Part shown: piece by piece, positions 1-5,610 of the stretch
Layout: the number at the start of each line of letters is the position of its first letter
Position numbering within the stretch: position 1 is the stretch's first letter
Assembly: GCA_019419645.1 (NCBI GenBank)
Contig: DXZN01000073.1
Span: 1 to 8,272 of the forward strand
DNA length: 8,272 bases
Reading direction: 5' to 3'
DNA from: Collinsella sp.
GTDB lineage: Bacteria > Actinomycetota > Coriobacteriia > Coriobacteriales > Coriobacteriaceae
Translations under genes and position numbers: made by a program
The notes under the pieces: model-generated
What the model saw: only the letters and a program-made list of their open reading frames with translations
What the model was told of the DNA's origin: nothing
The model's database searches: none

Positions 1-55
1 GAGCACAACCTTGCCAAGGTTGGGGTCGCGGGTTCGAGCCCCGTTGTCCGCTCCA
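1..55 (+). tRNA. tRNA-Gly(GCC), 3' part, cut by the window start
   Basis: The visible part begins in the D-arm (GAGC) and runs through the anticodon arm CAACC-TTGCCAA-GGTTG, the T arm GCGGG-TTCGAGC-CCCGT, the acceptor strand TGTCCGC, the discriminator T and an encoded CCA. The anticodon is GCC, so it reads glycine GGC/GGU codons. All 55 bases are identical to 2289-2343 of the complete tRNA-Gly in this window. The first 21 bases of the gene lie upstream of the window. A strong intrinsic terminator follows nine bases later. Confidence 0.95.
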
Positions 56-63
56 ACTATCTT

Positions 64-90
64 ACGCGGTTCTAACGAACCGCGTTTTTT
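64..90 (+). terminator. Intrinsic terminator of the tRNA-Gly transcript
   Basis: ACGCGGTTC (64-72) and GAACCGCGT (77-85) form a perfect 9-bp stem with a 4-nt loop (TAAC), and the stem is followed directly by five more T residues. It lies just after the tRNA CCA end, as expected for a tRNA operon terminator. Confidence 0.9.
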
Positions 91-99
91 GTTGACGCT

Positions 100-204
100 G
101 CGCGAGCCCCGGGCACCCCATCTTGCCCCCTCAATCGTCGGTCGCGTACATAAAGTACGCTTCCCTCCTCTTTCGCGGCAACCTGGGGCACCCGGAGCCC
201 GCTC
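100..204. repeat. Imperfect 105-nt palindrome upstream of the GH13 gene
   Basis: Bases pair symmetrically around position 152. The outer arms 100-120 and 184-204 pair at most positions, with mismatches at 115/189, 114/190, 108/196, 105/199 and 101/203. TTGCC (123-127) pairs with GGCAA (177-181). The centre is a perfect hairpin, GCGTAC-ATAAA-GTACGC (144-160). There is no T-run, so it is not a simple terminator. It looks like an intergenic hairpin element (REP- or MITE-like) or a structured leader. Together with 205-392 it makes up the 338-nt gene-free stretch before the GH13 gene. An open frame through it (from 123) is judged non-coding. Confidence 0.55.
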
Positions 205-318
205 GCTGTTGTGGCCGGGGGAGTGAGTCTTCCGTTCTTTTCACTAATCGATCGATTCGTCCCAGGAGGCTCGAGCCCGAGAGGGAGCGAGCGTTTTGGG
301 GTGTGGCTGTGGCGTTGT

Positions 319-349
319 TTGCCTCGAATGACAGCTTTGGGCGTATCAT
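319..349 (+). promoter_or_regulatory. Weak candidate promoter for the GH13 gene
   Basis: TTGCCT (319-324) as -35 and TATCAT (344-349) as -10, 19 bp apart, sit 44 bp before the chosen start codon. The -10 matches TATAAT at 5 of 6 positions, but the -35 is poor and the spacer is long. A perfect 12-bp palindrome, AATCGATCGATT (246-257), lies about 60 bp upstream and could be an operator. Nothing else is recognised between 205 and 392. Confidence 0.25.
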
Positions 350-392
350 CGTGGGCATCTCGCAAAACCTCGTTGCAAGGGAGGCTCACCCC

Positions 393-2126
393 ATGGCTGC
401 AGAAAAGTCCTCTTCGCGCTCATGGATGTCCGATGCCGCGATCTATCAGATCTACCCGCGTTCGTTTAAGGATTCGACCGGTTCGGGTCTGGGCGATATC
501 GCGGGCATTACCCAGCAGATGGACTATCTTGAGCGGCTGGGCATCGAGGCCATCTGGCTGAGCCCGTTTTACCCTTCGCCTCTTGTCGATGGCGGCTATG
601 ATGTGGCGGACTACTGCGATGTCGACCCACGTCTCGGCTCGCTTGACGACTTCGATGACATGATCGCTGCGGCTCACGCGCGCGGCATCAAGGTCATCGT
701 CGATATCGTGCCCAACCATTCATCCAACCAGCACCCCTGGTTCAAAGCCGCTCTTGCCGCCGGCCCCGGATCGCCCGAGCGCGCCCGTTATATCTTTCGC
801 GATGGTCGCGGCGAGCATGGCGAGCTGCCTCCCACCAATTGGAATGCCAACTTTGGCGGCCCCGCCTGGACGCGTGTTGCGGACGGTCAATGGTATCTGC
901 ACATGTTTACGCCCGAGCAGCCGGACTTTGACTGGTCATGCCCCGAGGTTCACGCGTTCTTTTGCGACGTCCTGGCGTTTTGGAGCGATCGAGGCGTCGA
1001 TGGCTTTCGCATCGATGTGGCGCACGGTCTCGCCAAGGATCTCGACCGCGATGACCTCGACCGGTGGCATCTCGCCGAGGGCGATGACATGGTTGACGAC
1101 GGCGCCCATCCGCTGTGGGACCGCAACGAGGTCCACGAGATCTATCGCGAGTGGCGCCGCGTGTTCGACCGCTATAATCCGCCGCGCAGCGCCGTTGCCG
1201 AGGCGTGGGTGCTGCCTGAGCGCCAGTATCTCTATGCGCGTCCCAGCGAAGTTGGCCAGACATTCAACTTTGAGTTTGCCAAGGCCACTTGGACCTATGA
1301 TGACATGCACGCTGCAATCGAGGAGGGCTTGAAGGCAGCTATCGAATCCGATTCCGCCTCGACCTGGGTACTCTCCAACCACGACGTGCCGCGCGTGGCG
1401 ACGCGCTATGCCCTGCCGCAAATCAAGGCGACGCGCTACCACCAGATTGCGCTCGACTGGCTCTTACGCGACGGGTCGTCTTATGACGAGGACCGTGAAC
1501 TCGGCGAGCGCCGCGCGCGGGCGGCTCTTTTGCTTGAACTGGCGCTTCCGGGCTCGGCATACGTGTATCAGGGTGAGGAGCTCGGTCTTTTTGAGGTGGC
1601 TGATATCCCGTGGACTGCACTCGAAGATCCCAGTGCAACCAATACGCGCGGACCGAAGCGCGAGAAGGGGCGCGACGGCTGTCGTGTGCCCCTGCCGTGG
1701 GTAGCGGCGGACGATCCCGCGCAGGGCGGATCGTTTGGGTTTTCGCCGGCGGACGCTGATGCGGCGCCCCATCTGCCGCAGCCTGCATGGTTTTCCGATT
1801 ATGCTGCCGATAGGGAAGAAACGGACCCGACATCGATGCTTGCGCTCTATCGTGACGCCCTCTGGCTGCGGCGCAAGCTGCGCGGGTGCGCCAACGATCT
1901 TGCGTGGCTCGATCTTGACGGGCGCACCGGTCTTGCGGATGGTGCCGAGGGCGCTGAGGGCGGCGTCATCGCCTATCGCCGCGATAACGGCTGGGCGTGC
2001 GTGACGAACTTCGGTGCAGCACCCGTGGAGCTGCCGGCGGGCAGGGTCCTGCTCACCTCATCAGCGCTTGCAGACGGCAGACTCGCGCAGGACAGCTCTG
2101 CCTGGATCATGCTCGGTGAGATGTAA
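393..2126 (+). CDS. GH13 family alpha-glucosidase (577 aa)
   Basis: This is a cytoplasmic alpha-glucosidase-type glycoside hydrolase expected to release glucose from maltose, isomaltose or short alpha-glucans. No signal peptide or membrane segment is seen. All GH13 signature regions are present: region I VDIVPNHSS (103-111); region V QPDFDW (176-181); region II GFRIDVAH (204-211) with nucleophile D208 and R206; region III AVAEAW with acid/base E270; region IV LSNHD with N329, H330 and the stabiliser D331. The (beta/alpha)8 barrel covers roughly residues 12-440, followed by a short beta-type C-terminal domain (about 500-577). The wording of regions II and IV resembles actinobacterial alpha-glucosidases (GH13_30-like), but exact substrate and subfamily cannot be fixed by eye. 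The start at 393 is chosen because of the AAGGGAGG ribosome binding site (377-384, 8 nt spacing) and because the barrel starts right after it. The frame stays open upstream to 123, through the palindrome. The gene stands alone between two tRNA-Gly copies. Confidence 0.93.
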   Translation: MAAEKSSSRSWMSDAAIYQIYPRSFKDSTGSGLGDIAGITQQMDYLERLGIEAIWLSPFYPSPLVDGGYDVADYCDVDPRLGSLDDFDDMIAAAHARGIKVIVDIVPNHSSNQHPWFKAALAAGPGSPERARYIFRDGRGEHGELPPTNWNANFGGPAWTRVADGQWYLHMFTPEQPDFDWSCPEVHAFFCDVLAFWSDRGVDGFRIDVAHGLAKDLDRDDLDRWHLAEGDDMVDDGAHPLWDRNEVHEIYREWRRVFDRYNPPRSAVAEAWVLPERQYLYARPSEVGQTFNFEFAKATWTYDDMHAAIEEGLKAAIESDSASTWVLSNHDVPRVATRYALPQIKATRYHQIALDWLLRDGSSYDEDRELGERRARAALLLELALPGSAYVYQGEELGLFEVADIPWTALEDPSATNTRGPKREKGRDGCRVPLPWVAADDPAQGGSFGFSPADADAAPHLPQPAWFSDYAADREETDPTSMLALYRDALWLRRKLRGCANDLAWLDLDGRTGLADGAEGAEGGVIAYRRDNGWACVTNFGAAPVELPAGRVLLTSSALADGRLAQDSSAWIMLGEM

Positions 2127-2180
2127 GGGCCTCTTGCGGCGAGTTTGCGTTTGCCTGCGCCTTCCGTGGTGGCTGATGTC

Positions 2181-2230
2181 TTCGCGAGGTTCGCGAGGGC
2201 GTCGCAAAACTTTTCAAAAAAAGTTCTTGC
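2181..2230. repeat. Tandem 9-mer and A/T-rich hairpin upstream of the tRNAs
   Basis: TTCGCGAGG occurs twice in tandem (2181-2189 and 2190-2198). It is followed by an A/T-rich inverted repeat in which GCAAAACTTTT (2204-2214) pairs with AAAAGTTCTTGC (2219-2230) with one bulge. The hairpin could weakly terminate GH13 transcription, or its A-tracts could act as an UP element for the tRNA promoter it overlaps. Neither role can be decided from sequence. Confidence 0.35.
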
Positions 2231-2255
2231 ATAGGATGCGGGCATCACGTAAGAT
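2227..2255 (+). promoter_or_regulatory. Candidate promoter of the tRNA-Gly/tRNA-Val operon
   Basis: TTGCAT (2227-2232) and TAAGAT (2250-2255) are exactly 17 bp apart. The -10 ends 12 bp before the mature tRNA-Gly 5' end at 2268, a usual geometry for a tRNA promoter. A-tracts just upstream (2206-2222) resemble an UP element. The hexamers themselves match consensus only moderately. Confidence 0.5.
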
Positions 2256-2267
2256 TAATCCTCGTAA

Positions 2268-2343
2268 GCGGACATGGCTCAGTTGGTAGAGCACAACCTT
2301 GCCAAGGTTGGGGTCGCGGGTTCGAGCCCCGTTGTCCGCTCCA
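2268..2343 (+). tRNA. tRNA-Gly(GCC), complete
   Basis: 76 nt including an encoded CCA. Acceptor GCGGACA/TGTCCGC, D-arm GCTC/GAGC, anticodon arm CAACC-TTGCCAA-GGTTG with anticodon GCC, and T-arm GCGGG/CCCGT with loop TTCGAGC all pair perfectly. It starts a two-tRNA operon with tRNA-Val three bases downstream. It is the second tRNA-Gly(GCC) copy in the window and is identical to the partial one at 1-55 over the shared part. Confidence 0.98.
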
Positions 2344-2346
2344 TTT

Positions 2347-2421
2347 GGGCGTTTAGCTCAGGGGGAGAGCGCTTCCCTGACACGGAAGAGGTCAGAAGTT
2401 CAAATCTTCTAACGCCCACCA
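2347..2421 (+). tRNA. tRNA-Val(GAC)
   Basis: 75 nt including CCA. Acceptor GGGCGTT/AACGCCC, D-arm GCTC/GAGC, anticodon arm CTTCC-CTGACAC-GGAAG with anticodon GAC, and T-arm AGAAG/CTTCT with loop TTCAAAT. It reads valine GUC/GUU codons. It is separated from tRNA-Gly by three bases and so is almost certainly co-transcribed and processed with it. Confidence 0.98.
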
Positions 2422-2430
2422 AATGTTCGC

Positions 2431-2470
2431 AGCTCAGAGGCTATGTCCTCTGGGCTGTTTTGTTTTTTGT
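2431..2470 (+). terminator. Intrinsic terminator of the tRNA-Gly/tRNA-Val operon
   Basis: AGCTCAGAGG (2431-2440) pairs with CCTCTGGGCT (2447-2456) over 10 bp with one G-T wobble and a 6-nt loop. A T-rich tail (GTTTTGTTTTTTGT, 2457-2470) follows. It begins nine bases after the tRNA-Val CCA. Confidence 0.93.
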
Positions 2471-2757
2471 CACCAAGCGCGCCGCCAAATAAGTCATCAA
2501 ATATTGATCCAAGGTCCGTACGCGATGGTCTTTGTATCCCGTAGGGGTGCCGGCAGATTGCATGTGTCCTGGCCCATCATGACCGCAACATGTTGGTCAA
2601 GGACAATCTTTTGGATTCTTTTGGCGCGAGCAGCTTGGTTTTGGTGCTATTTGGCGGCGGCACGGTTGAGGGGGTTTCAAAACTGCTGTGCAGGTAGTTG
2701 GGTTGATAACGTTTTAGCAGTCTGCCAAGAGGCCTTCATTTATAATGCGTCTGCAAA
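2471..2757. other. Gene-free stretch between the tRNAs and the nrdD control region
   Basis: No convincing gene is seen on either strand. Base composition is more A/T-rich and less codon-like than in the flanking genes. A 112-codon frame from 2423 overlaps the tRNA-Val terminator and is not credible. A 35-codon frame (2590-2697) reads rather like protein but has no ribosome binding site. TATAAT occurs at 2741-2746 but lacks a matching -35. The stretch may be a decayed gene or plain spacer. Confidence 0.5.
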
Positions 2758-2783
2758 TTGACCAATTGCTTTGACCTGCTGAA

Positions 2784-2799
2784 ACACTATATGTTGTGT
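2784..2799. promoter_or_regulatory. NrdR box 1 (near-consensus)
   Basis: ACACTATATGTTGTGT matches the known NrdR-box consensus (acaCwAtATaTwGtgt) at 15 of 16 positions, the only difference being G for A at position 10. NrdR is the ATP/dATP-sensing repressor of bacterial ribonucleotide reductase genes, and its boxes normally occur in pairs. The next gene downstream is nrdD, which fits. The box ends right at the -35 of the candidate nrdD promoter. Confidence 0.85.
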
Positions 2800-2829
2800 T
2801 TGACCTAAAAAAAGAATACAGGATATAGA
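2800..2829 (+). promoter_or_regulatory. Candidate nrdD promoter between and under the NrdR boxes
   Basis: TTGACC (2800-2805) matches the -35 consensus at 5 of 6 positions. TATAGA (2824-2829) is a moderate -10 with an 18-bp spacer. The -35 abuts NrdR box 1 and the -10 lies within box 2, a layout suited to repression. Two further TTGACC copies at 2758 and 2771 leave some doubt about which -35 is used. Transcription would start near 2836, giving a leader of about 220 nt. Confidence 0.45.
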
Positions 2830-2831
2830 TG
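2816..2831. promoter_or_regulatory. NrdR box 2 (weaker)
   Basis: ATACAGGATATAGATG matches the NrdR consensus at 10 of 16 positions, including the conserved C at 4, the ATATw core at 8-12 and the G at 13. It starts exactly 32 bp after box 1, about three helical turns, which is the usual spacing for paired NrdR boxes. It covers the candidate -10, so binding here would block RNA polymerase. Confidence 0.55.
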
Positions 2832-2835
2832 CCTC

Positions 2836-3057
2836 TTTGTCGTATGATAGATGGCGGACAGAGAACGAGAACCTTATTCGCCCCATTATTTGGATGGATC
2901 TTTGAGCCCCTTGATTGGCTGCGAGGATTGTCCGCATGAGGGCCTATGGTTATCGAAAACACAGATTGCGCGACGGCGCCGCAAGACAGGGTAAGCCCTG
3001 CCGGGCATCGTTTGGCTCTGAAGCGCAATGAGGCTACGATGCGAAAGAGGCAAGAGG
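2836..3057 (+). other. Long structured 5' leader of nrdD
   Basis: Four consecutive stem-loops can be drawn between the candidate promoter and nrdD. GCGGACA (2854-2860) pairs with TGTCCGC (2929-2935), closing a 68-nt domain. TTGCG (2966-2970) pairs with CGCAA (2980-2984). CAGGG (2987-2991) pairs with CCCTG (2996-3000) across TAAG. GCATCGT (3005-3011) pairs with ACGATGC (3036-3042), ending just before the ribosome binding site. I do not recognise a known riboswitch family. It could be a regulatory leader for anaerobic nucleotide reduction, or incidental folding in GC-rich DNA. Confidence 0.4.
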
Positions 3058-5280
3058 ATGAAGATCATCAAGCGCAGCGGCACCGAGGTTACCTTTGACA
3101 TCGATAAGATCGTCAATGCGATCCGCGCCGCAAACTTGGAGGTCGAGGAAGGCTCTCGCCTTACCGACCGCCAGGTGATCTATGCGGCACAAAACGTCGC
3201 CGAGGCATGTGAGAAGGCCGGCCACACCGTATCGGTCGAGGAGATCCAGGATCTGGTCGAGGACGAGATTATGCGTCTCGACTGCTACGAGGTCGCTCGC
3301 CACTACATCATCTACCGCTATGTTCAGAGCCTGAAGCGCCAAAAGAACACGACCGATGACAAGATTCTGTCGCTGATTGAGTGCAATAACGAAGAGGTCA
3401 AGCAGGAGAACTCCAACAAGAATCCGACCGTCAACTCCGTTCAGCGTGACTACATGGCCGGCGAGATCTCCAAGGATCTGACCCAGCGCGTGCTGCTGCC
3501 CCAGGAGATCGTGGATGCGCACAACGAGGGCCTGATTCACTTCCATGATTCGGATTACTTTGCCCAGCACATGCATAACTGCGACCTGGTGAACCTGGAG
3601 GACATGCTCCAGAACGGTACTGTTATCTCGGGCACGCTGATTGAGAAGCCGCATAGCTTCTCGACTGCCTGCAACATTGCGACGCAGATCATCGCCCAGG
3701 TTGCTTCCTCCCAGTACGGCGGCCAGTCGATTTCGCTGACCCATCTTGCCCCGTTCGTCGAGGTGAGCCGCCAGAAGATTCGCGGCGAGGTTGCCCGCGA
3801 GCTTGAGGAGCTCGGTGTTTCCGCTCCCGCAGAGAAGGTGCGTGAGGTCGTAGAGGACCGTCTGCGTGATGAGATCCGTCGCGGTGTCCAGACGATTCAG
3901 TATCAGGTCGTGACCCTTATGACCACCAACGGCCAGGCACCATTCGTGACGGTCTTCATGTACCTCAACGAGGCCCGCTCGGTCCAGGAGAAGCACGATC
4001 TTGCCATGATCGTGGAGGAGACGCTTCGCCAGCGCTATGAGGGCGTTAAGAACGAGGCGGGCGTGTGGATCACCCCGGCGTTCCCCAAGCTTATCTATGT
4101 GCTCGAGGACGATAACGTTTACGAGGATTCCCCGTACTTCTATCTGACTCAGCTGGCCGCCAAGTGCACCGCCAAGCGCATGGTGCCCGACTACATCTCC
4201 GAGAAGAAGATGCGCGAGCTTAAGCTTTCGAAGGGTGAGACCGCGGGCAATGGCGATTGCTACACCTGCATGGGTTGTCGCAGCTTCCTGACGCCCGACC
4301 GCTCGGGCAACGGCTTTAATAACGTTGCAAACGCGCTGAACTATGACCCGAGCAAGCCCAAGTATTACGGTCGCTTTAACCAGGGTGTTGTGACCATTAA
4401 CCTGCCCGATGTCGCACTGAGCTCGCACCAGGACATGGACAAGTTCTGGAAGATCTTCGACGAGCGCCTTGAGCTGTGTCACCGCGCTCTGCTGTGCCGC
4501 CATGAGCGCCTGATGGGCACGCTTTCGGATGCCGCGCCGATTCTTTGGCAGTACGGCGCCCTGGCACGCCTTAAGAAGGGCGAGACGATCGATAAGCTGC
4601 TCGTGGGCGGCTATTCCACCATCAGCCTGGGTTACGCCGGTCTGTATGAGTGCGTCAAGTACATGACGGGCCACAGCCACACCGAGAAGGAGGGTACGCC
4701 CTTTGCCATGGCAGTTATGCAGCGTATGAACGACAAGTGCGCGGAGTGGAAGGCCGCGAGCGATATCGATTTCTCGCTGTACGGTACGCCGCTGGAGTCG
4801 ACGACGTACAAGTTCGCCAAGTGCCTGCAGCGCCGTTTTGGCATTATTCCGGGCGTGACGGACAAGGGCTATATCACCAATAGCTACCATGTTCACGTGT
4901 CCGAGGAGATCGATGCCTTCGATAAGCTTAAGTTTGAGGGCATGTTCCAGCAGCTTTCGCCGGGCGGCGCCATCTCCTACGTCGAGGTTCCCAACATGCA
5001 GGACAACCTCAAGGCTGTCATCCGCGTGATGCAGTACATCTACGACAACATCATGTACGCCGAGCTCAACACCAAGAGCGACTACTGCCAGGTGTGCGGC
5101 TACGACGGTGAGATCAAGATTGTCGAGGATGACGGTAAGCTAGTGTGGGAGTGCCCCAATTGCGGCAATCGTGACCAAGAGAAGATGAACGTCGCCCGTC
5201 GTACGTGCGGCTACATCGGCACCCAGTTCTGGAACCAGGGTCGAACCGAGGAGATCCGCGACCGCGTGCTGCATCTCTAA
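3058..5280 (+). CDS. nrdD: Anaerobic (class III) ribonucleoside-triphosphate reductase (740 aa)
   Basis: NrdD reduces ribonucleoside triphosphates to deoxyribonucleotides using an oxygen-sensitive glycyl radical, with formate as the usual reductant. An ATP-cone allosteric domain lies at about residues 1-95 (opening MKIIKRSGTEVTFDIDKI). The catalytic barrel follows, with C175 in MHNCDLVNL and C407 in CMGCRSFL as the conserved active-site cysteines; C407 is the likely thiyl-radical residue. The C-terminus holds the zinc site C677/C680 and C699/C702, then the glycyl-radical loop RTCGYIG with G718. The length is usual for family members with a full ATP-cone. The start at 3058 is chosen over 3028 because of the ribosome binding site AAAGAGG (3044-3050) and the typical N-terminus. 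Paired NrdR boxes upstream suggest repression when dATP is high. Its activase nrdG lies downstream but, unusually, 427 nt away, and the last six sense codons are part of a long palindrome. Confidence 0.98.
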   Translation: MKIIKRSGTEVTFDIDKIVNAIRAANLEVEEGSRLTDRQVIYAAQNVAEACEKAGHTVSVEEIQDLVEDEIMRLDCYEVARHYIIYRYVQSLKRQKNTTDDKILSLIECNNEEVKQENSNKNPTVNSVQRDYMAGEISKDLTQRVLLPQEIVDAHNEGLIHFHDSDYFAQHMHNCDLVNLEDMLQNGTVISGTLIEKPHSFSTACNIATQIIAQVASSQYGGQSISLTHLAPFVEVSRQKIRGEVARELEELGVSAPAEKVREVVEDRLRDEIRRGVQTIQYQVVTLMTTNGQAPFVTVFMYLNEARSVQEKHDLAMIVEETLRQRYEGVKNEAGVWITPAFPKLIYVLEDDNVYEDSPYFYLTQLAAKCTAKRMVPDYISEKKMRELKLSKGETAGNGDCYTCMGCRSFLTPDRSGNGFNNVANALNYDPSKPKYYGRFNQGVVTINLPDVALSSHQDMDKFWKIFDERLELCHRALLCRHERLMGTLSDAAPILWQYGALARLKKGETIDKLLVGGYSTISLGYAGLYECVKYMTGHSHTEKEGTPFAMAVMQRMNDKCAEWKAASDIDFSLYGTPLESTTYKFAKCLQRRFGIIPGVTDKGYITNSYHVHVSEEIDAFDKLKFEGMFQQLSPGGAISYVEVPNMQDNLKAVIRVMQYIYDNIMYAELNTKSDYCQVCGYDGEIKIVEDDGKLVWECPNCGNRDQEKMNVARRTCGYIGTQFWNQGRTEEIRDRVLHL

Positions 5281-5462
5281 TACCGCTCCGGGGCTGAGCC
5301 GAGAGGGCCGCTTGGGCATTTGCTCGCTATTTCGGACAGTCCTGCGCAAGACGAAGGCCACATTAAGTGGCCTTCTTTGCGTGCGGAACTCATATCGAGC
5401 AAAAGCCCAAGCGGCCCTCTCGGCTCAGCCAAGTTGACGTAGCTGAGATGCAGCATGCGGTC
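5260..5462. repeat. 203-nt palindrome spanning the nrdD 3' end
   Basis: Pairing is in exact register around position 5361. There is a perfect 26-bp inverted repeat (5292-5317 with 5405-5430), an inner 8-bp pair TTTGCTCG/CGAGCAAA (5319-5326 with 5396-5403) and a 3-bp TAT/ATA pair. An outer 18-bp pair joins the last coding bases of nrdD (5260-5277) to GAGATGCAGCATGCGGTC (5445-5462), with one G-T wobble. The central hairpin 5353-5375 is off-centre by 3 nt, indicating a small indel. The right half therefore carries an inverted copy of the nrdD tail, which suggests an inverted duplication or a palindromic mobile element. Confidence 0.85.
5353..5380. terminator. Strong hairpin at the palindrome centre, possible nrdD terminator
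   Basis: GAAGGCCAC (5353-5361) and GTGGCCTTC (5367-5375) form a perfect 9-bp stem with loop ATTAA, followed by only TTTGC. The stem is strong but the T-tract is short, so termination may be partial. The stem is symmetric and could also act from the minus strand. It lies 72 nt after the nrdD stop codon. Confidence 0.45.
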
Positions 5463-5594
5463 TGCTCGCTTCTCGAAGTTCTTAGCGGAAATGAGTTGAG
5501 CTGCAATGACGATCTGCTTGCAATGGCGGTTGAGCTGCAGCTGAGTATTTATTGGACCGCGAACCCTATACTCAATGTTCGCTTCGTTCATTGA
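5448..5594 (+). CDS. Possible small ORF between nrdD and nrdG (48 aa), doubtful
   Basis: From ATG 5448 the frame reads MQHAVCSLLEVLSG and continues for 48 codons to TGA at 5592-5594. The residue pattern is amphipathic and protein-like, but there is no good ribosome binding site before the ATG. A GTG at 5367 in the same frame has GAAGG nine bases upstream, but that lies inside the hairpin. The first 15 bases come from the inverted copy of the nrdD tail, which could create a coding-like frame by chance. Inside it, GTTGAGCTGCA occurs twice (5495-5505 and 5529-5539). I do not recognise the product and consider non-coding more likely. Confidence 0.2.
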   Translation: MQHAVCSLLEVLSGNELSCNDDLLAMAVELQLSIYWTANPILNVRFVH

Positions 5595-5596
5595 GT
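5570..5596. repeat. 8-bp hairpin between nrdD and nrdG
   Basis: ACTCAATG (5570-5577) pairs perfectly with CATTGAGT (5589-5596) around an 11-nt loop. No T-run follows, so it is not a typical terminator. It sits between the two larger palindromes. A TATACT hexamer (5567-5572) overlaps its left side but lacks a matching -35, so a separate nrdG promoter is not established. Confidence 0.4.
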
Positions 5597-5610
5597 TACC
5601 CTTTGCATGA

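Noticed and set aside
123..392. N-terminal extension of the GH13 frame
   Set aside because: It runs through the palindrome and the candidate promoter, shows no GH13 similarity, and the good ribosome binding site at 377-384 supports the start at 393.
2423..2761. 112-codon frame after tRNA-Val
   Set aside because: It begins at the 3' end of the tRNA and runs through the terminator. Its residues are rich in cysteine, tryptophan and arginine with no family resemblance.
2854..2935. tRNA-like domain closed by GCGGACA/TGTCCGC, the same acceptor stem as tRNA-Gly
   Set aside because: No T-loop, D-arm or anticodon arm can be found inside, so it is not a tRNA. It is kept only as a stem of the nrdD leader.
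3034..4896. 620-codon open frame on the minus strand
   Set aside because: It lies entirely antisense to nrdD. The long frame is a by-product of G/C third-position bias; its translation is leucine/valine/arginine-rich with no recognisable domain.
5563..5578. Possible NrdR box before nrdG (11 of 16 matches)
   Set aside because: The central ATAT core is broken and no second box is found 31-32 bp to either side, so the match is probably chance.
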